The notes: a model not told the origin generated them from the sequence alone. Numbered from the stretch's first letter, positions 18,319-27,919 are shown. The stretch: 64,000 nt of DNA from Paenisporosarcina indica (GCF_001939075.1 NZ_MPTA01000001.1:1-64000); one strand, 5' to 3'. Made by a program: numbers and translations.

Positions 18319-18323
18319 CCAAT

Positions 18324-18366
18324 TAAAGAAGACGGCTGAATTAGCAACTTAAGCCGTCTTCTTTTT
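18324..18366 (+). terminator. Strong terminator
   Basis: AAGAAGACGGCT pairs with AGCCGTCTTCTT across a loop, followed by a T-run. Confidence 0.92.
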
Positions 18367-18501
18367 TAAAATTGGGTGTATTGTTTTTTTTCTCAAAAAA
18401 AGGTCTTCTCCTATTAGTTCTTGTCGAGACTTACCCGAATATGTCTATTTACCTATGAATATTGTAAGGGATAAGGTCAAGGAATAATCGGAAGGAGAGA
18501 C

Positions 18502-19824
18502 GTGTTGATTTGTATACATTGCGGGTTGGAAAATGAGCCGGACTCGATGTTTTGTTCAGATTGTGGCACACAAATTAAAGAGAAACATGTAAAAATAAGA
18601 AAACCGACTCTGTTGCTGGTAATTGCGATAGTCACCTCCATTTTAGCCATAGGGGGCATTGGATTTGGACTATCGATTGCACTTCATCCGCCTGAAAAGA
18701 TTGTAAAGGTCGAGACCATCATACAAAAAGAACATGTACCTGTTGTAAAGGAGAAGTCAGAAGAGGCAGCTCAATCAGTCGTGAAAAAAGAGGAAAAGGA
18801 TAAGACTCAGATAATTAAGGATTCTCAGTCACGTGTTTACACGATTTTTACGGATTCTGGATTCGGATCTGGTTTTTTGTTTGAGGAAAAAGGGACGGTA
18901 ATTACGAATGCACATGTTGTTGCAGGCTTTACGGAAGTGGTTTTGCGCAATGTGAATGGCCAGCAAACAACGGGTCGAGTGATTGGAATCTCGGATCAGT
19001 ATGATGTGGCGTTGATCCAAGTGGATGATTATGCAGGGATGCAACCGCTTGAGTTAGAGTTAAGTGAGACGGCCATTGGTACGGAAGTGATTGCTTTGGG
19101 CAGTCCTCAAGGGTTAGAAAATTCGGCTTCTATTGGATACCTGACGGGTTTGGACCGATCATTTGAGTCGGATTTCCAATACGAAAATGTTTACCAAATT
19201 GATGCACAAATTTCCCCTGGCAGCAGTGGTGGTCCCCTCCTCGATGCGGAAACCGGGAAGGTAATTGGGATTAATTCGGCTATTTTGATTGCGGATCAGT
19301 CCATTGGTTTTTCCATTCCAATGTACACAATGGATAGCTTGTTACGATCGTGGTCTACTTCACCGATGGACGCTACTGAAGTGGCAAGTGTATTTTCGTT
19401 TTATGATGATGTTGCGTATGATCCAGATTCCTATTATAAAGACAATGAGGAAGGCGATACGTTCTACTTTGAAGAAACGGGTCTGTCTGATTTTATTATT
19501 TATTTTAGGGATACCTATGAAGCGGCACTTCTATATGAGGACTATTATTACATTGAAGATATGATTTTATATGATAGCCCAGTATACTGGGAAATGACGG
19601 ATTATTTTGATGAAATTGCGGGTCAAGGATTTTTCTTTGATTTCATTTCCAATGAAGTCACAGATGTTGTGATTGAATCTGATTACGCAGTGGTCAGCAC
19701 ATTTGAGGTCTTCGATTTTATGGATGCTTCTGGGGGATGGTATAGTTATGAACGGTACAAAGATTATTTCATTGTCATTGATGAGGATGGATATTATCGA
19801 ATAACAAACATCAATATTTATTAG
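18502..19824 (+). CDS. Zinc-ribbon, membrane-anchored HtrA-like serine protease
   Basis: A 440-residue protein with, in order: an N-terminal zinc ribbon (CIHCG...CSDCG, residues 4-23), a membrane helix (about 36-60), a charged linker, and a trypsin-like protease domain with His in TNAHVV, Asp in QYDVALIQV and Ser in SPGSSGGPL. The last 140 residues are acidic and Tyr/Asp-rich and resemble the NTF2-like tail of TcaA proteins found elsewhere in this window. There is no PDZ domain, unlike DegP/HtrA. The start is GTG 18502 or TTG 18505, sharing GGAAGGAGAG. It may act as a cell-envelope quality-control or signalling protease; the substrate is unknown. Confidence 0.85.
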   Translation: MLICIHCGLENEPDSMFCSDCGTQIKEKHVKIRKPTLLLVIAIVTSILAIGGIGFGLSIALHPPEKIVKVETIIQKEHVPVVKEKSEEAAQSVVKKEEKDKTQIIKDSQSRVYTIFTDSGFGSGFLFEEKGTVITNAHVVAGFTEVVLRNVNGQQTTGRVIGISDQYDVALIQVDDYAGMQPLELELSETAIGTEVIALGSPQGLENSASIGYLTGLDRSFESDFQYENVYQIDAQISPGSSGGPLLDAETGKVIGINSAILIADQSIGFSIPMYTMDSLLRSWSTSPMDATEVASVFSFYDDVAYDPDSYYKDNEEGDTFYFEETGLSDFIIYFRDTYEAALLYEDYYYIEDMILYDSPVYWEMTDYFDEIAGQGFFFDFISNEVTDVVIESDYAVVSTFEVFDFMDASGGWYSYERYKDYFIVIDEDGYYRITNINIY

Positions 19825-19857
19825 AATGTTCAAATGGTTTTAATTCAATAGACTATT

Positions 19858-19899
19858 AATAACACCTTCCTTTCATTTGAATGGGGGGTGTTATTTTAT
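19858..19899 (+). terminator. Terminator after protease gene
   Basis: AATAACACC pairs with GGTGTTATT with an inner CC..TCA/TGA..GG stem. It is followed by T-rich sequence and, about 90 bp on, by motif array B1. Confidence 0.8.
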
Positions 19900-20006
19900 T
19901 ATGGTGAGGGCGCCTCTGTGTCCGTCACGAATTGGGAAACATTGGTGTATGGATACAAAGGCGTGGAAGGGGATTGAGCAAAGTCTCAGTAGTAAAAATC
20001 GAGGGT

Positions 20007-20079
20007 TACGTAGGAATAAACGACGATGACGTAGGAAATATGGGCGCTCACGTAGGAAAAATCTCGTTCCACGTAGGAA
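20007..20079 (+). repeat. 21-bp-period motif array B1 (CACGTAGGAA, 4 copies)
   Basis: Motif starts are 20007, 20028, 20049 and 20070, each step exactly 21 bp. The core is [TGC]ACGTAGGAA with 11-bp unconserved spacers. A degenerate fifth copy may sit at 19987. The rest of 20080-20432 shows no gene or clear operator. Confidence 0.88.
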
Positions 20080-20432
20080 TCACCCTTGAAATGGTTGATT
20101 TGTCAGTGCAACTGCCACGTTTTCTGTTTAAGGAGTCACTCGCTAGTGGAACACCTTAAAGTAATCGTCCATTTAAGGACAATCAGTTTGTTTGAAATAT
20201 CGAATTGTCATGTTTTTATTCGGCTTATTTTCATATCGAGTTCAAAAATCAAACAAATTAAAGTGGGGTATTTAACAGATTGTCTGCATACCATTACGTA
20301 TCAAATAATTTATTCAAAATTTAAACATTGTTTAAAAAATGCATTTACTTTTAGCAATGTCTATCTATACTTAAGAATAAAGAAAGAATTTTCTGATAAC
20401 TAAACATAATCGACGAAATGGGGTTTCTTAGG

Positions 20433-21581
20433 ATGAAAGTAGCTTTTATGACAGAAGAGCATGATTTGTTTCGTAAGTCTTTACGGAAAATGTTAGATAA
20501 AGAAGCGTATCCATATTTTAACCAGTGGGAAGAAGATCGAGAGATTCCGAGAGATTTCTGGCTCAAAATGGGACAGAATGGATTTCTATGTCCATGGGTG
20601 GATGAAGCGTATGGCGGATTGGGGCTCGATTTTTCTTATTCGATGATTTTAATTGAAGAGCTCGAACGTGTGGGACAAGGACTTGCTAGTGGTATGTGTT
20701 TGCATTCTGATATTGTAAGCCCTTATATTTCGATGTTCGGAACGGATGAACAAAAGCAAAAATGGTTGCCTGGCTGTATTAGTGGAGATTTGATAACTGC
20801 AATTGCGATGACTGAACCAGGTGCTGGATCGGATTTAGCTGGCGTCAAAACTACTGCACGTCGCGTGGGAGATTTCTATATTTTAAATGGCGAAAAGACC
20901 TTTATTACAAATGGTCTGACGGCTGATTTAGCAGTGGTCGTATGCAAGACAGATCCTCAAGCAAATCCTGCACACAGAGGGATGAGCCTACTTGTTGTGG
21001 AAAAAGGGACGGAAGGATTCTCACGTGGTAAAAAACTGGATAAGATCGGTATTCATAGTGGGGATACTGGTGAATTAATCTTTGAAGACGCCAGGGTGCC
21101 AGTCGCTAATTTACTCGGAGAAGAAGGAAAAGGGTTTTATTACTTAATGGAAAATCTCCAACAAGAACGTTTGATTGTTGCGATACAGTGCCAAATCGAA
21201 GCGGAAGAAATGCTACGCATCACAATGGATTATGTGAAGAACCGAAAAGCATTTGGTCAATCAATCAGCAAGTTTCAAAACACCCAATTCAAGATTGCCG
21301 AAATGGCTACCGAAATTGACCTTGGCAGAACCTATGTAAATCAGTTAACGGCTCGTCATTTAACGGAAGAAGACATTGTCAAAGAAGTTTCGATGGCCAA
21401 ATGGTGGGTCAGTGAAATGGCGAAACGCGTAGCCGCTGAATGTTTGCAGCTTCACGGTGGATATGGCTACATGGAAGAATACGAGATTGCTAGAAGATAC
21501 CGAGATATTCCGGTAGCAAGTATTTACGCTGGATCGACTGAAATTATGAAGACAATCATCGCCAAGAAACTCGGTTTATAA
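20433..21581 (+). CDS. Acyl-CoA dehydrogenase
   Basis: A full-length (about 380-residue) FAD-dependent acyl-CoA dehydrogenase. It has the N-terminal helical domain, ITAIAMTEPGAGSDLAG (substrate/FAD region), ILNGEKTFITNG, and the C-terminal CLQLHGGYGYMEEYE with IYAGSTEIMK. The enzyme introduces the first double bond of beta-oxidation and passes electrons to ETF. In-frame ATGs occur at 20418, 20433 and 20448. None has a strong site; 20433 has GGGG upstream and is chosen with reservation. It is the first gene of an acyl-CoA operon with a TetR regulator, an acyl-CoA ligase and a 3-hydroxyacyl-CoA dehydrogenase. Confidence 0.9.
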   Translation: MKVAFMTEEHDLFRKSLRKMLDKEAYPYFNQWEEDREIPRDFWLKMGQNGFLCPWVDEAYGGLGLDFSYSMILIEELERVGQGLASGMCLHSDIVSPYISMFGTDEQKQKWLPGCISGDLITAIAMTEPGAGSDLAGVKTTARRVGDFYILNGEKTFITNGLTADLAVVVCKTDPQANPAHRGMSLLVVEKGTEGFSRGKKLDKIGIHSGDTGELIFEDARVPVANLLGEEGKGFYYLMENLQQERLIVAIQCQIEAEEMLRITMDYVKNRKAFGQSISKFQNTQFKIAEMATEIDLGRTYVNQLTARHLTEEDIVKEVSMAKWWVSEMAKRVAAECLQLHGGYGYMEEYEIARRYRDIPVASIYAGSTEIMKTIIAKKLGL

Positions 21582-21606
21582 GAGTTGAGTCAAAGGAGGG
21601 GGTTAA

Positions 21607-22191
21607 GTGAAACTCTCGGAGAAGAAATTATTGAAGAAAAAGGAAGAAATTATCTTATCTGCTGTAAAGATTGTGAACCGCAAAGGCTACCGTAGGGCAA
21701 CGATGGAAGAAATCGCTGGGGAACTCTTAATGACGAAAGGCTCACTTTACTACTACTTTAAAAATAAAGAAGATTTAGTTTTCCAGTGTCATGAAAAGGT
21801 ATTATCACAAGCTACAGAAGAACTGGAAAGCCATTTAAATGAATGTATTTCATATGAGGAAAAGTTACGAAGAATGATTGCTACACATATTCAATATGCG
21901 ATTGAAGAAAAAGAGACGTTTAACATGATTATTAAGCCGGATCAGACATTCTCGACGGAACAATTAAATCCAATCTTGGTGATACGCCACGAATATGCGG
22001 GACTGTTTGACCGAGTGATACGAGAAGGAATCGCTCATAGGGAATTCACCATTAAGGAACCAAAAATTGCACGGATGATTTTACTGGGGTCGATGAACTG
22101 GATTCAACAGTGGTATAGCCCACAAGGCGGCAAGTCCATGGAAGAGCTACAAGAAATCTATGCTGATTATTTAATAAAGGTCGTTAAGTAA
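21607..22191 (+). CDS. TetR/AcrR-family repressor
   Basis: A 194-residue regulator. The N-terminal helix-turn-helix (ATMEEIAGELLMTKGSLYYYFKNK cut across two helices, residues about 29-52) is a typical TetR domain, and the rest is the helical ligand domain. GTG start with AAAGGAGG, 25 bp after the dehydrogenase and 34 bp before the acyl-CoA ligase. Its place inside the operon suggests autoregulation of this fatty-acid gene set with an acyl-CoA ligand, as for FadR of Bacillus. That is inference from context; no operator was identified with confidence. Confidence 0.88.
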   Translation: MKLSEKKLLKKKEEIILSAVKIVNRKGYRRATMEEIAGELLMTKGSLYYYFKNKEDLVFQCHEKVLSQATEELESHLNECISYEEKLRRMIATHIQYAIEEKETFNMIIKPDQTFSTEQLNPILVIRHEYAGLFDRVIREGIAHREFTIKEPKIARMILLGSMNWIQQWYSPQGGKSMEELQEIYADYLIKVVK

Positions 22192-22225
22192 GTGCCATCA
22201 TTTCAATACAAAGGGGTTTTGAGAG

Positions 22226-23722
22226 ATGTACGTAACTGAAAAATTAGCAGCTATTGCGTTACAACAACCAGATAAAATCATCACATCCTTTCAAGGGCGC
22301 GATACAAGCTATTCGGAGTTTTATGAGCAAGCGAAACGATTAGCCGGTTATCTTCAAGGAAAAGGATATCAAAAAGAAGACATTATCGCCGTGTATTTAC
22401 CAAATTCGGATTATTTTTTAGTATGTTATTACGCATGTCAAATAGGTGGATTTACCGTCATGCCAGTAAACACTAAATTAACGGCAACGGAAGTGAATTA
22501 TATTTTCACACATTCGGAAGCTAAATTCTTGATTTATGATGTTTGTTTCAATCCATTATTGAATGAAATACAGGACACATTTGAGAATTTCCACGATTAT
22601 CTTCTGGTCGGTGGTGATGATAGTTTAGTAGCTGTCTTAGGCGATTCATCCATAAAATTTAAGGAAGTTGATGTGAAAGATGATGATACAACGGTTGTTT
22701 TCTATACATCAGGTACAACAGGAAAACCGAAAGGCGTTATGCTGACAGCTGGTGCTGTAAGAGCTACTGCTCAAATATGGGGAGAATCGATGAGTCTGAC
22801 ATCTTCAGATCGAATGCAAGTAGTCACCCCTTTATTCCATTGTGCAGCATGTCATGTTTTTTGCATTCCCGTTATTTACGCAGGTGGAACGATGGTAATA
22901 GAAGAGGCTTTCTCACCGGAACAAGCACTCAAGACGATGGTACAAGAAGAAATCACGATATTCTTTGGCGTCCCAGCGATGTATAGCATTCTATTAAATA
23001 CACCTAAAATGGTTGGGTTAGAATTACCGCATCTACGACTCTTTACGTATGGAGCTGCACCAATGCCGTATGAACTGGTTCGAAAAGTGAAAGAGCTTTA
23101 TCCTGATGTGCAGGTTCAAAATCTATATGGTCAAACAGAAAATTCTCCAGCTGCAACGTCGCTAAAAGACCATCATGCACTTGAGAAAGTAGGCTCAGTG
23201 GGTGAACCATTACCGATGACACAAGTACAAGTAGTGGATGAGTTTGGAGATCCACTTCCAATCGGGCAGGTTGGTGAAATCGTGGTGAAAGGTCCTCAAG
23301 TAATGAAAGGGTATTTGAAAAATGAAGAGGCGACAAGACAGGCACTTCGAAACGGATGGATGTATAGCGGTGATTTAGGTCGTTTTGATGAAGATGGTCT
23401 GCTCTATATCGTTGACCGTAAAAAAGATATGATTATCCGCGGTGGTGAAAATGTGTACCCGGTTGAAGTGGAAGAAGTGCTGTATCAAATTCCCGAACTT
23501 TTGGAAGCGGCAGTTGTGGGGGTGCCACATCAAGTTCTTGGCGAGGTACCAAAAGCTTTTGCGGTCTTAAAAGAAGGAAAACAGTTAAGCGAACAAGACA
23601 TCATCACATTTTGCTCAAAAAAATTAGCCAATTATAAATTACCGGTAGAAGTCATGTTCACTGATAGTCTCCCACGAAATGCCAGTGGAAAAGTGCTGAA
23701 GAACTTACTTCGAGAAGCATAG
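22226..23722 (+). CDS. Acyl-CoA synthetase (AMP-forming)
   Basis: A 498-residue ANL-superfamily ligase. The phosphate-binding loop YTSGTTGKPKGVM, the adenine motif YGQTENSP, the SGDLGRFDEDG hinge region, and the C-terminal lysine in PRNASGKVLKN are all present, so it should be active. It activates a carboxylic acid to the acyl-AMP and then the CoA thioester, feeding the dehydrogenases of the same operon. Chain-length preference cannot be read from sequence. Ribosome binding site AAAGGGG. Confidence 0.92.
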   Translation: MYVTEKLAAIALQQPDKIITSFQGRDTSYSEFYEQAKRLAGYLQGKGYQKEDIIAVYLPNSDYFLVCYYACQIGGFTVMPVNTKLTATEVNYIFTHSEAKFLIYDVCFNPLLNEIQDTFENFHDYLLVGGDDSLVAVLGDSSIKFKEVDVKDDDTTVVFYTSGTTGKPKGVMLTAGAVRATAQIWGESMSLTSSDRMQVVTPLFHCAACHVFCIPVIYAGGTMVIEEAFSPEQALKTMVQEEITIFFGVPAMYSILLNTPKMVGLELPHLRLFTYGAAPMPYELVRKVKELYPDVQVQNLYGQTENSPAATSLKDHHALEKVGSVGEPLPMTQVQVVDEFGDPLPIGQVGEIVVKGPQVMKGYLKNEEATRQALRNGWMYSGDLGRFDEDGLLYIVDRKKDMIIRGGENVYPVEVEEVLYQIPELLEAAVVGVPHQVLGEVPKAFAVLKEGKQLSEQDIITFCSKKLANYKLPVEVMFTDSLPRNASGKVLKNLLREA

Positions 23723-23792
23723 GTGGCATCAATGTGGAAATCCATGCATTTTTATGAACGCCGCAAAGCTGTATTCATAGGGAGTGGAATTG

Positions 23793-24632
23793 ATGAAAAT
23801 AGGTATACTGGGATCAGGAACCATGGGAAATGGCATTGCTCAAGTAATGGCGTCCGCAGGCTATAAAGTCATCTTACGCGATTTAAGTAACGAAGTATTG
23901 GCACAAGCTGAACATAACATCAAAACAAATTTAGGTCGAATATATAAGAAGAAAAACAAGGACATATCAGGAATAGCTGATGTGGTATCAAAGATTACAT
24001 TCACCACTGATCTAATTGAATTGCGAGAAGTGGATGTAGTAATAGAGGCGATTGTTGAGAATATGGATGTAAAAAAAGGGGTATTTGCCGAACTAGACAA
24101 TTTATGTGTGGACAAGACGATTTTTGCTACAAACACGTCGGGTTTAAGTGTCACTGAACTTGGTGCGGCCACTCGTCGCTCGGATCGCGTTGTAGGCATG
24201 CATTTCTTTAATCCCGTACCTGTCATGAAACTTGTGGAAATCATACGAGGTGCAGATACATCAGATGAAACGTATGAAGTGATATCTCAGTTGACTGAAT
24301 CAATTGGCAAAGAAGGAATCACCATTTTGGATGCACCGTTGTTTGTAGTGAATCGGATCTTAGTGCCAATGCTTAGTGAAGCCATATTTGTACTCGGCGA
24401 AGGCACGGCATCAGCTGAAGATATTGACAAAGGCATGATGCTCGGAGCTAATCATCCAATCGGTCCATTAGCGTTAGCGGACTTAATCGGGCTGGACACC
24501 TTAATGTTAGTCCAAGAAACGCTTTTACAAGAAACTGGGGATTCAAAATATCGCATTCCACCTTTGCTAAAAAAACTTGTGAGAGCGGGGCATCTTGGCA
24601 GAAAAAGCGGAAAAGGGTTTTATGATTATTGA
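23793..24632 (+). CDS. 3-hydroxyacyl-CoA dehydrogenase (3-hydroxybutyryl-CoA dehydrogenase type)
   Basis: A 279-residue single-function enzyme. The Rossmann motif [14 protein letters not shown] is at the N-terminus, followed by [13 protein letters not shown], the catalytic-site [14 protein letters not shown] and [18 protein letters not shown]. It oxidises 3-hydroxyacyl-CoA with NAD(P). The frame extends to 23784, but ATG 23793 sits 9 bp after GGGAG and matches the family's N-terminus. It is the last gene of the acyl-CoA operon; no enoyl-CoA hydratase or thiolase is present, so those steps must be encoded elsewhere. Confidence 0.92.
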   Translation: MKIGILGSGTMGNGIAQVMASAGYKVILRDLSNEVLAQAEHNIKTNLGRIYKKKNKDISGIADVVSKITFTTDLIELREVDVVIEAIVENMDVKKGVFAELDNLCVDKTIFATNTSGLSVTELGAATRRSDRVVGMHFFNPVPVMKLVEIIRGADTSDETYEVISQLTESIGKEGITILDAPLFVVNRILVPMLSEAIFVLGEGTASAEDIDKGMMLGANHPIGPLALADLIGLDTLMLVQETLLQETGDSKYRIPPLLKKLVRAGHLGRKSGKGFYDY

Positions 24633-24644
24633 TAGGTAGGCAGG

Positions 24645-24677
24645 AGCAGCTGGGTTTATACTATCAGCTGTTTTTTG
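24645..24677 (+). terminator. Terminator of acyl-CoA operon
   Basis: CAGCTG pairs with CAGCTG around a 12-nt loop, followed by TTTTTT. Confidence 0.75.
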
Positions 24678-24861
24678 TTCGCCTACATATGTTTTCAGAC
24701 GTGAAGCTCGAAAAGTCAGAATGAACCTTCTTTGAAAAATAATATGTGAGTGAATTGAAAAACTTTCTGGAATTCCGCATAAGTTTGGGACAAATAGGGT
24801 AAAAAATGGGGAGATACATATAAGACACATGGCGTTAATTGATAATTGGAGGGCGAAATAG

Positions 24862-25365
24862 ATGAAAAATATGAATCGAGGAATTATCACGGCATTGGGC
24901 GCAATTGGGATTGCCCAAGGTTTGAAAGTATTAACACATAAAAAGTTGACAGGCAAATGGGATTGGAAACAAGCGTTTACGACGGGCGGAATGCCGAGTT
25001 CACATTCTGCAGGTGTGGCGGCACTTGCATCCTATGTAGCAGCGAATAAAGGGACACGTCATACGGAAACGGCGGTGGCTGTCGTGTTTGGAACGATTGT
25101 TATGTATGATGCGCAAGGAATTAGGCGTCATACGGGGGAAATTGCACAACTTGTAAATGATTTGGAAGATAGTTTTGTGGCCATATCGGGTGATTTCCCA
25201 AGTTTTGAATATGTCCAGAGAGAAGTGGAACTCAAGGAACTTCTCGGGCATCAACCCGTTGAAGTTCTTGGTGGGGCTATATTAGGTGTTTTCCTAGGAT
25301 TGTTGTCTGCCAAAATCGAGAATAAAGAGCGGGAAGTTGAGAAAATCTCACCTACCATGGATTAG
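24862..25365 (+). CDS. Divergent PAP2-family membrane protein (YuiD type)
   Basis: A 167-residue membrane protein of the YuiD/DUF212 family. Signature motifs are GGMPSSHSAGVAALA and MYDAQGIRRHTGE, related to acid phosphatase/vanadium haloperoxidase enzymes, with three to four hydrophobic segments. It may act on lipid or isoprenoid phosphates at the membrane, but activity is not established for the family. Ribosome binding site GGAGGG; monocistronic with a terminator downstream. Confidence 0.88.
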   Translation: MKNMNRGIITALGAIGIAQGLKVLTHKKLTGKWDWKQAFTTGGMPSSHSAGVAALASYVAANKGTRHTETAVAVVFGTIVMYDAQGIRRHTGEIAQLVNDLEDSFVAISGDFPSFEYVQREVELKELLGHQPVEVLGGAILGVFLGLLSAKIENKEREVEKISPTMD

Positions 25366-25460
25366 TGTATTGATTCTTTGCTTTATCAGTCATCCTGAAA
25401 ATATTGGTTACAAGGGAATAAAGTGATTGCCAACAGGAATAAACCCAATATAGGAAGGAG

Positions 25461-25488
25461 CCAGCAACCATATTGTTGCTGGTTTTTA
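25461..25488 (+). terminator. Terminator after YuiD-type gene
   Basis: CCAGCAAC pairs exactly with GTTGCTGG around CATATT, then TTTTTA. Confidence 0.9.
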
Positions 25489-25633
25489 GTTTGACTAGTA
25501 ATTAACTTAAAGGCTTCAGTAGCTTCAACTGAAAAGGCTTATGATAAAATGAATGAACAACATATATTACTAGCTAGAGAATCATATAAATGTAATTTCA
25601 CGAAAAAAACAAATCGGCATTGGAGGAGAACTA

Positions 25634-27079
25634 GTGACCAAATTTGATGGAGAACCAACAAAAGTATTCGGCAATTTAATTAATGGTGAATGGGTCAATA
25701 GTGAGGAGACTTTTCTCGTTGAGAACAAATACACCCATGAACCATATGCATATGTTGCGAAAGCAGATGATGCGATTGTTACACAAGCCATTACGAATGC
25801 AGTAAAAGTATTTAAGACTGCAAAACTATCAACGACAGATCGCTATACTATTTTAATGAAAGCGGCAAAACTTTTCGAAGAAAGGAAGGAGGAACTTGCT
25901 CTAATTATTTGTAGAGAAGCAGGGAAAACGATCACAGATGCTCGAGGTGAAGTGGATCGTGGCATTCAAACATTCATTAACTCTGCAGAAGAAGCCAAAC
26001 GAATTGCTGGACAAGGGTTACCGATACAAGGTCAGCCTGGAAATGAAGGGAAAATGGCTTTTTCAATCCGTGTTCCCGTCGGTGTTGTATGTGCGATTAC
26101 ACCGTTTAACTTTCCATTTAATTTGACTGCTCACAAAGTAGGCCCAGCTATTGCTGCGGGGAATACAATTGTGTTAAAACCTGCTGAAAAAACACCGGTT
26201 TCGGCAATTAAGATGGCAGAGATTTTACTTGAAGCAGGATTACCTGCTGGTTACTTAAATGTAGTAAATGGCTATGGTCATGAAATCGGACCTGTCCTCC
26301 TTAAAGACGAACGAATTGCTATGTACACTTTTACAGGGAGTCCGACAGTAGGGAAAGTGATTAAGAGCGAATCGGGTATCCGAAAAGTTACGTTAGAACT
26401 CGGAAGTAACTCTCCAAATATTATTCATCATGACGTGTCCGATTTGAAACGTGCAGTCAAACTATGTGTCACAAAAGGCTATGTTAACTCTGGTCAAGCA
26501 TGTATTTCTGTGCAACGCGTGTATGTTCACTCATCCATTTATGATGAAGTCCTGCGTGATGCAAAAGAAATAGCAGATGCGATTGTAGTAGGAAATCCAG
26601 AAAATGATGCAACAGAAGTAGGACCAATGATCAGCATCCAAGAAGCACAACGCGTTGAAAAATGGGTTCAAGAAGCTGTTGAAGCAGGAGCTCGTGTCGT
26701 TACCGGTGGTATAAGGGAAGGATCAGTATTTAGACCAACGATTTTATCGGATGTTACTGAAGACATGAAAGTGATGTGTGAAGAAGTATTTGCACCTGTC
26801 ATCAGCATTGTGCCTTACGATGACATTGACAGAGTCTTTGAATTAGTGAATGCCTCAAGATTTGGGCTGCAAGTTGGATTCTTCACATCAAACTTACATC
26901 TTGCCATGAGAGCGGCACAAGAGCTGGAGTTTGGCGGAGTTAATATTAATGATGTGTCAAGTTTCCGTGCAGATATTCTTCCTTACGGAGGGGTAAAGGA
27001 TAGTGGGGTTGGTAAAGAAGGACCACGAAGCGCAGTCGAAGAAATGACCGATGAAAAAATCATTACGATGCATATTTAA
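25634..27079 (+). CDS. NAD(P)-dependent aldehyde dehydrogenase
   Basis: A 481-residue enzyme of the aldehyde dehydrogenase superfamily. It has ITPFNFPFNLTAHKVGPA, cofactor-loop FTGSPTVGK, catalytic Glu in VTLELGSNSPN and catalytic Cys in NSGQACISVQR. Sequence style is closest to the lactaldehyde / phosphonoacetaldehyde / non-phosphorylating glyceraldehyde-3-phosphate group, but the substrate cannot be fixed. GTG start with GGAGGAG. Monocistronic, ended by a terminator and followed by motif array A3. Confidence 0.88.
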   Translation: MTKFDGEPTKVFGNLINGEWVNSEETFLVENKYTHEPYAYVAKADDAIVTQAITNAVKVFKTAKLSTTDRYTILMKAAKLFEERKEELALIICREAGKTITDARGEVDRGIQTFINSAEEAKRIAGQGLPIQGQPGNEGKMAFSIRVPVGVVCAITPFNFPFNLTAHKVGPAIAAGNTIVLKPAEKTPVSAIKMAEILLEAGLPAGYLNVVNGYGHEIGPVLLKDERIAMYTFTGSPTVGKVIKSESGIRKVTLELGSNSPNIIHHDVSDLKRAVKLCVTKGYVNSGQACISVQRVYVHSSIYDEVLRDAKEIADAIVVGNPENDATEVGPMISIQEAQRVEKWVQEAVEAGARVVTGGIREGSVFRPTILSDVTEDMKVMCEEVFAPVISIVPYDDIDRVFELVNASRFGLQVGFFTSNLHLAMRAAQELEFGGVNINDVSSFRADILPYGGVKDSGVGKEGPRSAVEEMTDEKIITMHI

Positions 27080-27090
27080 TAAGTAGATTA

Positions 27091-27124
27091 GCCCCCTCAA
27101 ACTGTGTTTTGAGGGGTATTTTTA
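27091..27124 (+). terminator. Terminator after aldehyde dehydrogenase
   Basis: CCCCTCAAA pairs with TTTGAGGGG, followed by TATTTTT. Motif array A3 begins about 16 bp later. Confidence 0.9.
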
Positions 27125-27139
27125 TGGGGGGAAATAGGT

Positions 27140-27256
27140 GAACGGGAACAAATGAAGTATGAATGGGTATAAAGTTATTTTGAACGGTTAGAAAGGTTGG
27201 ATGAACGGGTAAAAATCACACGCGAACGAGTAGAAATCGAAACTAACGGTAAAATA
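27140..27256 (+). repeat. 21-bp-period motif array A3 (6 copies)
   Basis: Motif starts are 27140, 27161, 27182, 27203, 27224 and 27244, giving four steps of 21 and one of 20. Copies include GAATGGGTATAAA, GAACGGTTAGAAA, GAACGGGTAAAAA and GAACGAGTAGAAA. Same core and period as A1 and A2, 18 kb away. Confidence 0.88.
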
Positions 27257-27325
27257 AACGGAAGAGCCAATAACTGGACCGTGTGATAGGTGCATTTTAT
27301 AAATGTAGGAAAGGTGAAGATTCTA

Positions 27326-27391
27326 ATGAAAGATGATTGGCGATTTGGTTTGTTGATGCCTTATTTTCGTGATGGGCTTTCACTATCATAA
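27326..27391 (+). other. Possible 21-codon ORF or remnant
   Basis: An ATG preceded by AGGAAAGG opens a 21-residue frame (MKDDWRFGLLMPYFRDGLSL). It has no recognised family and may be the start of a decayed gene. The surrounding 27257-27533 shows nothing else. Confidence 0.25.
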
Positions 27392-27533
27392 AAAAAGGGT
27401 GAGAGTATGCCGGTTTAGTTGAAGGGTAATCATAATCAAGTTAGCTGTCATTTTCCTAAGCATAAATTCATAGAGTGGTATGAGGACGTGTATTTTACTT
27501 TTTTCAAAATGCTAAGAAGGCTGGTGCAAAGTT

Positions 27534-27854
27534 ATTTCGACAACAAGAATATTAAAATGGGTTAGTGGTGGTCTGGAAGCAATTTTAGGCGTTCCAATTC
27601 TTGGAGCAACAATTATTCTAGGTTTATTATGGATTCCGTTAGGTGTGATGTTGGCATTACATATCGTCACATTAGTTTTGACCAAAAAGGATGGTGGCGA
27701 TACAACAGGCAGCATTTTAGGCATAATCACTTCTTGTGTAGCGTGGATACCTTTTGTCGGAATGGTTATGCATATCATTACTGCTATTTTCCTAATGATT
27801 GATGCTTCAAAAGCTGATGATTACGAATCTACTAATTATGTAAAAGCTACATAA
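27534..27854 (+). CDS. Small two-to-three-helix membrane protein, unusual start
   Basis: The frame is open from 27516 and reads ISTTRILKWVSGGLEAILG, then two or three hydrophobic helices with LALHIVTLVLTKK and SCVAWIPFVGMVMHIITA. The first in-frame ATG (27645) is inside a membrane helix and has no ribosome binding site, so it is unlikely to be the start. The best guess from related membrane proteins is ATT at 27534, a rare initiation codon, after AAGGCTGG. Alternatively a normal start codon has been lost by mutation. Function unknown. Confidence 0.6.
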   Translation: MSTTRILKWVSGGLEAILGVPILGATIILGLLWIPLGVMLALHIVTLVLTKKDGGDTTGSILGIITSCVAWIPFVGMVMHIITAIFLMIDASKADDYESTNYVKAT

Positions 27855-27919
27855 GAAATAAAACATAAAGGAATGATTTCATCGGAGATTATTCCTTTTG
27901 CAGAAAGACTATTAACCGT

